Shown here one piece after another: positions 11,782 through 22,581 of a stretch of DNA of 57,778 bases. The notes under the pieces were generated by a model. The model was given only the letters and a program-made list of their open reading frames with translations, made no database searches and was not told the origin of the DNA. The stretch spans positions 312,631 through 370,408 of the forward strand of contig KL197716.1 in the NCBI GenBank assembly GCA_000697665.1, in the 5' to 3' direction. Made by a program: the position numbers and the translations under genes. Within the stretch, counting starts at the first letter, position 1; every line of letters starts with the position of its first letter. The stretch is from Jaapia argillacea MUCL 33604 (Eukaryota; Basidiomycota; Agaricomycetes; Jaapiales; Jaapiaceae).

Positions 11782-12080
11782 GGGGGGAAAGAAAGTGCTG
11801 GTATGTGGCTGGAGAAATATTAGGGTGCGAGGATGAACGTGGAATGACTGTATGATATTACTTGGCAAGGGTGAAATTGCAGTTAGCGGTATCGATCGTT
11901 GAGATCTTTGCGAAGCGACCCGAAAAGGACAAGCGCAAAAGAAGCCTTTTGATTAGTCATGACGTCATAGGGAGGCGTGGTCATAATGACATGGATAAAC
12001 CCAACCCACACTTTCTCTTTCTTTCCTCCACTCAAGACCAACACACATTGCAAACGGAATCATACACCGCCGAATACACT

Positions 12081-15000
12081 ATGGGAGGCGACCACAAATG
12101 TCCAGTATGTCAAGCCACTTTCACTCGACCTCAACATGTCCAAAGACATATGCGATCCCGTAAGTTTCTTGGAACCACTTCCCGATTTATATTTTATGGA
12201 GTAGTGGCCCCCGCCCCCGCCCCACTCGCCTTCTCTCCTCCGTATCCACCGTGTTCCAGTCGGCATACTCACCCATATCCATTCATCATGTTCCAGACAC
12301 TGGCGATCGACCATACAAGTGCCAACACTGCGGTGATCAATTTGCGAGAAGGTTAGTCTAGCTTTTACCCGCTCATATCTGTTAAATTTCTCATGCATTG
12401 GCGCTAGTGACCTTCTCTCGAGACACATTAATAAGTGTCATGCTAACGAAAAACCACCCACGACGACCGCTCCGAATGCTCGTCGGAAAGGCTCCGCAGC
12501 TGCGTGTCGAGCGACGACATCAAAGCAAGCTTGTGACCAATGCGTCCAGTCTTCGCTGCCCTGCGATGGAGCGAACCCATGTTCAAAGTGCGTACAGCGA
12601 AAGTGCCGATGTACGTACGTCAAATTCCACAGGCAGACGGCACCCGTCGGTCCTGGTCATCAGCAGGTGCGGACTTCCATGGGAGGCGATAGCGTCGGGT
12701 TAGACCATGTCCTTAATTTGGGTGGTCATCCCGGTTTGATCGGAGCCTATGGGCTTGAACTCGGTACAGGCAGGTTCCAAGACGATTTCTTGTTGAATCC
12801 CGCGCCTGTTGCCGGACCGTCTCACCTCTCCGGCACAGGGTTACCGCCCATGTCCATCGACCACCTATACGCACAAACGCAACCATCATCCTCGCATCAT
12901 TTCTCCTTCCCACCTCTCTACCCCCAACAACAGAATGCCGGCCCGATGGACTTTCACGAATCTGCGAGTAGTACGAACCCGAACGATATCGATTTCGTTA
13001 CTCGTTATCGGGCACAAGCCGATCTCCTCCGCCGAGCAGGTGTACAAGTTCCTCCACCTCCTGCAGGTATGCAAGAGTCTCCGACATCGTCCAACAACGT
13101 CCTCCCGGGACTCTACTCCTCCGACGGGCAGAGGTACGGTTTATCGTCTGCAGCTTGGCCTCAATCGCAGGATGGCTCGACAAACCAGAATGGGATCTCG
13201 TATACACATGTACGAGCACCCCAACAATACGGTCAACAGGGAGGTCAAAATAGTCAGCCAGGTTCGTTATTCGCTTCGCCCGATCCTTCCTCTTCGAGAA
13301 TTCCCGATCCCACCAGTGTCAGCAATTCAGCATCACCCGTTCCGGGGGGCGGATCTGCCCCCTACCCATACGCCCAGCAACAACAACATCACGCACCCCC
13401 AATCCCACATCAGGGGCATCCCAATCATCACACAGCAGGACAACGACCGATGTCGTCACATGGAGCATTGATGAATCATCATGGTCATCGAACGAGGAGG
13501 GAGAGTATTAGTGTGGGGAGTGATTATGATTCAGGGTATGAATATGAGAGTAGTAGTCAGGGGCATGGAGGTGGAGGGGGTGGAGGGAGCATGCCTGGGA
13601 GTGCGAGGAGTAGTAATGTCCATTTACCGATGCTGCCTTCGTTATCGAGGCAGAGCGGTGTGAGTCATGCGCATACTGGGTCCACGAGTAGTGCGGCTTC
13701 GAGTTCGCATGGGCATGGACAGGGACAGGATGGAGATCGGAACGATGGAGGACATGGGGGATTTTCCAGTCAGTTTGGATTGATGTCTTTGGATGACCCG
13801 AACGTCCTCGCTGGTCTTTCAAGCGACGCTCCTCCTTTTTTTTCCAGCGAGGCTATGCAGGGAATCTTGGATTCGCAAGGAGGGCCGAGAAGAAGTGGGG
13901 AGGATGAACCGACGCCTTTAGCTGGTCCTGGTGGGAAACTAGCTACTGGCGCTGGAGGAACGAATTCGGGAGGATTGGGACAGCTGAGTAGTCGAGAGTT
14001 GGAGACGAGGGAGTTGAGAGAGTTTTGGAAGCAGTATATGCGAACCCCCTTGAGCGGGCCTGGAGGACCACTAGGTCTTAGCGACCTGACGTCGTCGTCC
14101 TCAGCCAACCTCGCCCCAAACGCTCTATCCAACTCAAATTCCGGTTCGAGCCAAGGAGGGAATGGTTTGTTGGGTGCGAATGGTCGGCCATCACTACCGA
14201 AACGGGGGTTGAGTCGGGTTGTTTCGTTACCGAGTGTCAAGACTCCTACAGGCGGAAATGGCGATATGCAAAGACCTTTATTCTTCCATCTTAACAACCC
14301 TCCCGCTCAACATAATTTCTACGACGATGCCAGCCTTCCTCATCCTCATTCTACTCTGCACGACGTACGGTTCCACGATAACGATCATGGCAATGATGGG
14401 CGGTTCGATACTCATGGACATGATCACGCCTATGACCCCCCGAATCGAGGTCGAGGAGTTGGGCCACAGAGAGGTGGACATTCGGCTGGGGAGAGTAATA
14501 TAAGGACGACGTTGAATTTTGGCGATAAGGATGACTTGAGGAGTTATGAGGAGGCCGTGCTTGCTAGGAAGGGGTTGACGAGTTTGAATTTGGTTCCGAG
14601 GAAGTTTAGGGGTGGTGCGAGTGGTGCGAATATGGGTGAGAGGTTTGGGGGAGCTGGGAGAGGATACATGGGAGGGAGGTTACCGCCTATTGGAGGAGGA
14701 GCGGGGATGATGATGAATAATTCGAATCAAGCGACGAGTCGACCTTCGTCTGCGATGAGCAGTACGAGTGGTACTGGGAGTGGAGGTAGTCATGGAAGTG
14801 CGGGTAGCTCGTCATTGGCCGGCGCGCTGAGAGATACGGCGTCCGTTCCTCCTAATCATTATGGGAGTCGACCGGGAACAGCAGAGGGGCAACCTGGGAC
14901 TGCTCAGAGCGATGGAGGTCGAGGTGGGGGTTCGGATGGGGAGAGTGGGAGTATGAGGCCTAGTGTGAAGAGGTTGGCTAGCCAGACGCTTGGACCCGAG

Positions 15001-15306
15001 TATTCGAAGAGGGCTCAGCTTTCCAGGTCAATTCCCGGATCACAGGTTGGCGGAGGTGGTGATGGTGGGCTGTCAAATTGGGGTATGGAAGAAAATGCTG
15101 TGGCTGATGGAGAGTTTGATGGCGATGGTGACGATGGCGACGATGAAGATGATGGAGTTGGGCATTATCCTCAGCAAATGAATAATCAGAGGAAGACGGA
15201 GAGGTCGAGGAGGATGAGTGCGCCTTCAATTTCGCATCCACTGGCAGCTCCGAATTCCGCTCCGATGCGTGTTCCACTTTCAGCGTCGGCCGCGGTATAT
15301 CCGTAA
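12081..15306 (+). CDS. Transcription factor with two C2H2 fingers and a Zn2Cys6 cluster
   Basis: Three exons (12081-12159, 12297-12351, 12408-15306) give about 1010 residues. Two C2H2 fingers lie at residues 5-56: CPVC...H-x3-H (Cys7, Cys10, His23, His27), then the linker TGDRPYK and Cys35, Cys38, His51, His56. A fungal binuclear Zn2Cys6 cluster follows at 87-113 (ACDQCVQSSLPCDGANPCSK onward). The rest is low complexity: His-, Gln-, Gly- and Ser-rich stretches and an acidic block near the C-terminus (DGDGDDGDDEDDG). The protein is predicted to be a nuclear DNA-binding regulator; targets are unknown. The start was chosen because finger 1 begins at residue 7, with no upstream in-frame coding signal. 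The zinc clusters are split by introns, which supports a real spliced gene. Confidence 0.9.
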
Positions 15307-16050
15307 TTCATCTCTGCCAGAACAAGACGCCGCTTTCTCGTCGACAAAATTCGAATGTTTGGACGCCCGGTTTATAGATCGGACGTGATATTATACCTCG
15401 AGATCAGCTACGTTTTTTTCTCCTCTCCATCTTTTTCCCCGAGGGCTTTTTCACCCCTCGGTTATACGTGCTTTCTAGCTTGTACACTGCGTATCGCTGC
15501 TTTCCCTATCTGTTATCGTGTCCCTGCTTTGCGAGCTGGGCTCATAGTTTTGGACACACTTTTCTATTTTTCCCCGTTTCTACAATTTGCGAATTCCCGC
15601 CTGTGTCGAGTTGTACAACATATGATCGTGATTCCCGACTCGAAGCGCTTTATGTAACCACACTGTATCGCTACTTTACGACTTGATCTCGATGCTTAGA
15701 TTACTCATAAATCTCTGAAGGTCCTCGGAATCTACCCTCGGAAATCTACGTCTTGGCCCGTGTTGATTGTTTCAATTGCAATTTAGAGCGGCGATCGCGG
15801 CAGCAAAGCTGCAGGCTGCCTCAAGGCTGCCATCACAATCTCTGCAACTTTGGGTGAGCTTGGGTGTCGGGGATCGGTGTTCACGTTCTGTTTCGCACAC
15901 AATGATATCCTCGGATATCATTGGATTCACTGATTCGACGGGTGTCACTTTGTCTACTAGCGCTAGTACTCAGTAACTTGGCTCGCACACACGACGCCTT
16001 CGATCGGGGATCAGTGGTTACGTTCTGTTTCGTACTTATGATCATGTTAT
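15307..16050. other. Intergenic; contains a short imperfect tandem repeat
   Basis: This covers the region after the zinc-finger gene. A segment near 15866-15935 (TCGGGGATCGGTGTTCACGT...) recurs imperfectly at 16003-16083 (TCGGGGATCAGTGGTTACGT...), about 137 bp downstream. The second copy overlaps the 5' part of the membrane-protein gene, so the repeat may be a duplicated first exon or leader. No other feature was recognised. Confidence 0.5.
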
Positions 16051-16051
16051 G

Positions 16052-17511
16052 ATGGTTCTCTTTGGATTCACGGATTCGATGGCAAGCTCGTTCCCGCATT
16101 GCATCTTGCCACTCTCATCGCCAGCGCTGCATGGATCTCTCTTTGGTACCTCCTCTTGGGCGGATGTTCCTCGTGGCGATATGGTTAGAAACACTTCTGT
16201 ATGGTACGAAGAGTCCAACTGTCGTCGTCCCTCAGTAACTGATCCGCTTTACAGGCGCCAAGTACGTCCTAACGCCCACTCAGCAGGTCGTCTGATGCTG
16301 ACTCGTATGTTCCAGCTGTGTGCTCTTCGCGGCATGTATGTGGGTGCTGGAGTCCGGAAGACAGGAGGTCCACAGGTGCGCTCTCTGAAACTGTTGACTT
16401 GTGACTTTCCGTCTGAACCGCCACGAAGGCTCCTGTTCATATCGACATCACTTCTGTTTGCCATGTCCTCTGCGCACATCGCTTTGTCCCTTGTTCAGCT
16501 CCTGCAAGCTTTCGGTGATCCCGCCGTCTTGGCTACACCACGCGGCTCCGATGTATACTGGATCAATGAAGCAAACCCTATATATTCTGCCAAAAATATG
16601 GTGTACTGCTTTTCTGTGTGTTCTTTCGTGTTTGATTGGAGGTGTTGCATAAATGACGTACGATTTTCCAGGTTTTTGCTCAAGATATTCTACTGGTGAG
16701 CAGAGGTGCAACGTGTCATATCTATGTTCCTCAGCGCGACTCAGATCTGGAGGCTATATATGGTCTGGGGTCAAAGTTGGAAAGTTTGCATCCTGCCAGT
16801 CGGTCTTGTTTTCTTACATCTGGTTCCCGATACTGACGCTTTGTGGACTAGGTTGTCTTTGAAATTGTACACATTGGTGCGTGCTAAGGCTGCGAAACTC
16901 ACCGGAAATCTTAATTTCAACTCTTTCAGTCGCCATTCTCACCGCCGCCACCCTCCTTACAAGGCCAGGAGTGGATGTCTTCGGTCGTGCCGTTCAGGCT
17001 TGGGGTCTTTCTGGGTGGGCATTAGATGTTCTCGTGAACACTGGTGTGACTTGTGCGATTGCCTACAAGCTGTGGTTAGTCAACAAGAACCTGCCCGATC
17101 CCGTTTACCTCACTGCTATGTTCACCGTTTTGGAATCTGGTGCCATCTTCGCGGGGGCGACCATTATTCTGTTTTGTTTGGACGCAGCGGGAAGCGTTGC
17201 TGGTAATGTGGGGATAAGTCCCATTGCCCAGTTAGCCGTGAGTAAACTCTCAGTCAGTTTACGAATTCCCCCTGATATCGTCGGCTTAGACCACGACTCC
17301 TCTGCTCATCGTTGTTCGCCTCAATTTAGCCAAAACAGTCTCCAAGCATAGCTCGGCAGAGGATTCCCTTTTGACGACCAGGGCCAGCAGTGGAAGGATT
17401 GAATTTGATGTGCCACACTCCGAGTCTACTACACAAGTGACGCATGATCATTCGTTGGAGCTTGACACCGCCCAATCCGTCGTTTCCTTGGGAGACACAC
17501 ATAGACAATGA
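16052..17511 (+). CDS. Seven-helix membrane protein of a basidiomycete family
   Basis: The 5' end is unresolved; the given start is approximate. Recoverable exon segments encode hydrophobic helices: LIASAAWISLWYLLLGGCSS, CVLFAACMWVLESGRQEVHR, a long middle exon from about 16432 with ANPIYSAKNM, then VFAQDILL, ATQIWRLYMVWGQSWK, VAILTAATLLTRPGVDVFG, WALDVLVNTGVTCAIAYKLW and ESGAIFAGATIILFCLDAAG. The final exon begins after an intron at about 17240-17290 and ends at the TGA 17509-17511 with a Ser/Thr-rich cytoplasmic tail. The order of helices and the WALDVLVN and ESGAIF motifs match a large, functionally uncharacterised basidiomycete family. It is not a STE3 pheromone receptor by its motifs. 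Its last exons were copied in the neighbouring tandem duplication. Confidence 0.75.
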
Positions 17512-19544
17512 GCGAGAACGTCGTGGAGGTGTGTTTTCTCGTTCATTTCTACCCTCGGGCTCGCCACAACTAGTACGATAGATGACCATATTGCTCGCCT
17601 ACACATAATACCCGTAGCTACTTCCTCACGCAGCTTTTCCTTACGAAAGGCGTGTACATCTGTATGTTTTCCTCGTTTCGATCCATGGACGGTGTAAGAA
17701 CAAATCACGAGCCAAATAATGGAGAGAGGCAGCCAAGCAAAGGGTGACCCGGGTTGAATCGCCCGCGCAGGGCATCGGTGCAATTACCGTTGTTGGATGT
17801 CTGAGTATTTGTGTTCCTCGGGAAGATTGGACAGAGTGGGAAAATGCAACATTACGCAGCGGATAATCTAGGTATGGTCAGTCAGTGATAAGAACGAAAC
17901 ACCTCAAGACGTAACACTGGCACGCACGAAGTCATATACGCTCGTAACTCCGCCAGGTCAGTGGCGGAACTCCAGTCTGGGTTGACCACTCCAGGCGGAA
18001 ACATCCTGGCTTCTACCCCACCAACTGACTCCCGGTTCATATGCCAGACCCGTTTATCCAATTCCTCCCAGAGAAGGAATAGTCGTAGACGTGGCAATGA
18101 CTTTGCCAGGTCCGCAACGAGAGTGACTAAGGATCATGATAACCTGGGCCTGTAATGGGACGTTCTGAGGACGAGTTTGAAGTACAGTAGGGAGGAGGCG
18201 TTTCGGAGGCATCGAAAGACTGCTCGCTAACGTTGGGCAAAACGGGTGAGATCAAGATGGAGGCGGAGGCAGAGGCAGAGGGTGAATGCACACACTCACA
18301 AGGCACTCTGCAAGCGACGCACGCTCATAGATCTGCACACTTCTGAGGGTGAAAATCAAAAACTGGGTTTGGCTGATGGAGTGACCAAAGTCAGGGAAGT
18401 TGGCCAGGTCGGCCATCGATGAGAGGGATACTGTGAAATCAAGGACTAGGGGTGTGGTCGCCGAAAGCATTCGTAAGAACGCAAGCATGTCCGGCTGAGA
18501 TTGGGTGGCATGGAGTGTTTCCTGCCGCTGTACAGACAGTGTTCTGATCGGACACGTCAATCCAAGATGGACAAACGGCGTCCAATCCAATAGGACGGTA
18601 TCCAAGGAGGTCCAGTACGGATTCGAGCCGGTACTGACAGCAGATAGTTGTGCTACCTGACAATTGTCAATGGATAGGGTGCGCGCGGTGGGGAAGAGTG
18701 CGAAAAGGATGGGGAGGGATAGTTTACAGCCCTTTAGCTGCAAATGTTGGACTTGAGGAAAGACATCGCATTCTCGAACATCGGGGGGTAGAAGGTTGGA
18801 GAACTCGAGGGTCACGGATTGTAAAGTCGACTGAAAGGGTCGTAGAGCGAGTAAGGTGGGATTTAACCGGTCAGAAACCGATAGGCGGATTCGACGGAGG
18901 GGGCAAGTCATGCGGGATATCGTTGTGAGGGTTGAGGGAGAGACGTGTATGCCAGCGTCAAAGCGTAACAGTCCTCGGCACCCGGTGAGGGCCTCGCCAA
19001 TACTTGGTTGGAGAGAAATGAATTCCTCGAGACGATCCGTCGAAATTTCTTCGAGGTTGTTAGCGCCCCGAATCAGCGACGCTACGTGCAGTAGCAAGCA
19101 AGCTAGCCTTGGCATTCGCGGGTCGATACAGACGATTCTGAGAGATCGTGTATGGACGACCCACGGTGCCGAGGATGGACTACTCATAAACCTTTCGAAA
19201 GACACCAAATTCTTGTAAGAGAGTGCTACAGAGGTCATAAAGAAAGGCATCCCGGCCTGGTAAAAGTAGTGATTGACCATCACAATGGAGGAGAAATCGC
19301 GATCGCGACCCCAGAGCATATCGCGACCATCGTATAATGTTCTCAGGATGTAGAACAAGATATCATAACCAAGGTCGAGGAGTTGCATGATATCCTGGTG
19401 CTCGTCGTGGCTGTTATCAGGCCCACAATTTGGATCAGTAGCATGCCAGGTCGATCGGCCTCCGCAACAACCTCCGAATTCCTACCGTCCACTCCCGCAA
19501 CCGGTACCGTGGTACACGGGACAAGTTTGAACTCCTGGTCAATA
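17196..19544. repeat. Segmental tandem duplication, unit 1
   Basis: Unit 1 runs from inside the seven-helix gene, through its 3' flank and F-box copy A, to a stretch resembling the ATP20 leader (CTCCGAATTCC ... GACAAGTTTGAACTCCTGG). Each block has a match in the same order in unit 2 (19557-21640). Sequence identity by eye is roughly 75-85 percent, with a ~270-bp stretch (17345-17620) missing from unit 2. Confidence 0.8.
17882..19388 (-). pseudogene. F-box/LRR-like protein, copy A, truncated by a premature stop
   Basis: Exon 1 (18300-19388, ATG at 19388) and exon 2 (from 18226) are joined across a phase-0 intron. Copy A would end at a TGA at 18134-18136, giving 393 residues. At this place copy B reads CAA (Gln) and continues; in copy A the same frame stays open for another ~84 codons to 17882 with clear homology (VTLVADLAKSLPRLRLF, ELDKRVWHM). 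The N-terminus MQLLDLGYDILFYILRTL is a short F-box-like helix and the rest has irregular leucine-rich repeats (LRRIRLSVS, VQHLQLKGC, CPIRTLSVQ). Such proteins often act as SCF ubiquitin-ligase adaptors; that is family knowledge. It could still be made as a shorter protein. Confidence 0.7.
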
Positions 19545-19560
19545 CGGACTGATTAATGAT

Positions 19561-19690
19561 TGCTGGTAATGTGGGCATCAGTCCCGTTGTCCAATGAGCC
19601 GTGAGTGAATTATTAGTTGGCTGATCTCCTGACATCGTTGGCTTAAACCGATTCATCTGCTCATCGTTGTTCGCGTCAAATCGGTTTGGC
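19561..19690 (+). pseudogene. Fragment of the seven-helix gene at a duplication junction
   Basis: This stretch matches 17199-17345 of the complete gene: the end of its penultimate exon, the intron starting CCGTGAGT, and the start of the last exon (CTGCTCATCGTTGTTCGCGT). It has a stop in the former coding frame (CCAATGAGCC against CCCAGTTAGCC) and no upstream exons, so it is a dead by-product of the duplication. Confidence 0.8.
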
Positions 19691-19925
19691 CATCCCACGC
19701 AGCTTTTACTTTTCAAAGGCGTGTACATCTGTATACTTTCTTCGTTTCGATACATATGGTGTAAAAACAAGATCACGAGTCAATGAACTAATAGCGAGAG
19801 AGGCAGCCAAGCAATGGCCCACGGGTGACCCAGGATAAATCGCCTGCCCAGGACACCAGTGCGGTTACCGTTGTCTGGAGGCCGAATATTCTGTTCCTCA
19901 GGGAGATTGGAGAGAGTGGAAAAAT

Positions 19926-21428
19926 TCAACAGTAGGCAGCGGACATCCTGAATGTGGTCAGTGAGTGACACAAACGGAACACCTCAAGACGTAACACCGG
20001 TACGCACAAAGTCATGTACGCCCGTAGCTCCTCCATGCCAGGAGCGGATTTGCAGTCCGGAATGACCACTCCTGATGGAAGCATCTTGGCTTCCACTCCG
20101 CCAACCGAGTCTCGGCTCATATGCCAGACCCGTTTATCCAAATCCTCCCGAAGATGAAGTAATCGTAGGTGTGGTAATGTCTTTGCCAGGTCCGCAACGA
20201 GAGTGACTAAGGATTGTGGTAACCACGGCTCATCATCGGATGTGCTGAGGACGAGTTTGAAGTAAACAAGGGAGGAGGCATTCAGGAGGGATCGAAAGAC
20301 TGCTCGCTAACATAGGGCATGACGGGTGAGCTCAAGATTGGGACACAGATGGAGGGTGGATGCACTCACGAGACACTCCGCAATCGACTCATCATCGTAG
20401 ATCTCCACTCCCGCAAGGGTGAAGATCAAAAACTGGGTTTGACTTATGTAATGACCAAAGTCGGGGAGATTGACTACGTCGTCCACGGATAAGAGGGACA
20501 CTTTGAAATCAAGGACTAAGGGTGTGGTCGCCGAAAGCATGCGTAAGAACGCAAGCATGTCCGGCTGAGATTCCTGCCGCTGTACCGACAGTGTCCTGAT
20601 CGGACACGACAATCCAAGATCGACAAACCCCGTTCCAGTTATCGTGACGTCATCCAAGGAGGTCCAGTATGGAGTCCAGCTTTTACTGACAGCAGAGTGT
20701 TTTGCGACCCGAAAACCATTCATATATAGGGTCCGAGCGTTGGGGAAGAGTGCGAAAATGATGGAGAGGAATGATGAGCAGCTCACTACCCGCAAATGTT
20801 GGACTTGAGGAAAGACGTCGGATTCTCGAACATCGGGGGGAAGGAAGTCACAGAATTTGAGGGACACGGATTGCAAAGTCGATTGAAAGGGACGGAGAGC
20901 ACGCAAGGTGGGTAATCGGCCAGAGGCCGATAGGGAAATTCGACGGAGAGGGCAAGGCATGCGGGATACTACTGTGACGGTTGAGCCACAGACGTGTTTA
21001 CCAGCGTGAAGGTTTAACAGTCCTCGGCACTCGATGAGGGCCTCACCAACGCGTGGCTGGAGAGAAATTAGATCCCCGAGACAATACGAGGAAAGCTCCT
21101 CCAGGTTGGTAGCGCCCCGAATCAGCGACGCTACGTTCAGTAGCAAGCAGGCTAGTTGTGGCCTTTCCTCTCGGGACGGCGCGTAAAAAATAGAGACAGT
21201 GAGCGATCGCGTATGGATGATCCACGGTGCCGAGGATGGACTGCTCATGAACTCCTTAAATGACATCAAACTCTTGGGAGAAGTGAGCGACACGGAGGTC
21301 ATCAAGAAAGGCATCACAGCCTGGTAAAAGGAGTGATTGAGTAGGACGATGGATGAGAAATCGCTGTGATCCAAGAAATTGGCCAAGATGTGATACACGA
21401 TATCGTAGCCAAGGTCGGAGAGCTGCAT
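19926..21428 (-). CDS. F-box/LRR-like protein, copy B
   Basis: Two exons (20370-21428 and 19926-20306) with a phase-0 intron give about 479 residues. The N-terminal MQLSDLGYDIVYHILANFLD is F-box-like, followed by an HSFYQAVMPFLM segment and a run of leucine-rich repeats up to the C-terminus (VADLAKTLPHLRLLHLRE, ELRAYMTLCVPVLRLEVF). The likely role is substrate recognition in an SCF-type ubiquitin ligase, inferred from family architecture only. An in-frame ATG 18 codons upstream (21482) is less likely, because the related copies begin at the MQL/MSL position. It is the intact member of the tandem pair and is divergent from ATP20, with 229 bp between start codons. Confidence 0.8.
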
Positions 21429-21657
21429 GATATCCAAAGATATCCTGGTGCTAGTCGTCGCTGTGATCAGGGGAGACAGCAAGTAATTCTGAGCTTTTCA
21501 AATTTCAAGTTGATTCCGTCACCGGGGATGGTCCACGAACTACCTCCGAATTCCCACAGTTCTCCGATTTTGCAAGCCGGCTACTCCCGCGACCGTTGTG
21601 CAGGACAAGTTTGAACTCCCGGTCAATAACTCCCAATTCCCTGACCCATCGTCGAGC

Positions 21658-22379
21658 ATGTTCCGACCAGCATCCATTCGTTCTGCTCTTCGTGCCAGGA
21701 TTACTCAGGCTGAGTCTCGTCGTTTCGCCTCGTCGTCAACCGAGTCGGCACAAAAGAAAACTCAGGATTTTCTCGCGACTGCCCAGAAGTATGCTTCACA
21801 GGGTTTAGAGACTGCTGGGAAGCTCTTGGGTCCTGTTGGCGAAAAGGCAGGGAATTTACTAGGCGGTGAGTTGAACTCCGAGTCTCATCTCTTCAAAGAC
21901 CAGGGCTGGGTGGATTTCCTCCTCCTTCTGGTTTAACAAGTTTTCTCGTTTTTGGAGCATCCCCGCTGAGCTGTCTATTCGTCTGTTCAGGTTACCGCCA
22001 ACCGCTGCTATACAACCTCTCCGTCACACGCGAGATCCTGAAGCAGGTATACGTAGCTGAACGTCTGCAGCCCCCCACTTCCCTGGGAACCATCGGCAAC
22101 GCGTATTCCACCATCTTTGCCCGAGCGCGTAACCCCGCGTACTGGAGGGAAATCTTAAACAATGGAGACTGGGCAAAGTTGAGCGTGTATGCTGCTGAGG
22201 CGTACGGTATCTTCAAAGTGAGTTGGCACCTTCCAGTTCAGTGGAAGGCGATATTGCGTTCTTATGGCGCGGCCTTCCGTCCTTCCGGGTGTCTGTTGCG
22301 CTATGTGCTGATGCATCCCTCCCTTTAGATCGGAGAAATTCTCGGACGAAGAAGTCTTGTCGGGTACAATGTGCAATAG
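21658..22379 (+). CDS. ATP20: Mitochondrial ATP synthase subunit g
   Basis: Three exons (21658-21865, 21991-22217, 22329-22379) give 161 residues. Subunit g lies in the membrane part of the F1Fo ATP synthase of the inner mitochondrial membrane and promotes dimer formation and cristae shape. The N-terminus is basic and free of acids (MFRPASIRSALRARITQAES), as expected for a mitochondrial presequence. The conserved core reads YNLSVTREILKQVYVAERL, IFARARNPAYWREILNNGDW and AYGIFKIGEILGRRSLVGYN; the last part contains the family's C-terminal helix with the G-x-x-x-G type spacing. Its leader sequence was copied into the duplication junction at about 19436-19544. Confidence 0.93.
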
Positions 22380-22581
22380 ACATTTCTTAGACTGTCTACA
22401 CTTGCAAAACTGTATGCTTCTCGCACTATGCATAGACACCAGCTTCGGCTCCATGAGCCCCTCCACGAAGCGGTAATTGATTTGGGGCACGTTCCGTGCT
22501 TGTTTCTTGCTCTTCCTCCTGAGAGTTGATGGACACAACACTCGCCCGAAACATCCCGCATACGAAATCCATAACCCAAGC

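Larger units (their letters stand above)
19557..21640. repeat. Segmental tandem duplication, unit 2
   Basis: Unit 2 begins with a fragment of the seven-helix gene (from TGCTGGTAATGTGGGCATCA, 19561), then the shared 3' flank, F-box copy B and the real ATP20 leader. The junction with unit 1 is a ~13-bp stretch near 19545-19557, where ATP20 leader sequence abuts seven-helix gene sequence. The arrangement is what one unequal exchange in an ancestral order seven-helix / F-box / ATP20 would give. Confidence 0.8.

Noticed and set aside
13508-15277. Minus-strand His-rich frames
   Set aside because: They are shadows of the low-complexity coding region of the zinc-finger factor.
16052-17511. STE3-type pheromone receptor to pair with the pheromone gene
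   Set aside because: The helix motifs (NPIYSAKNM, WALDVLVN, ESGAIF) are those of another basidiomycete seven-helix family, and the gene is 25 kb away.
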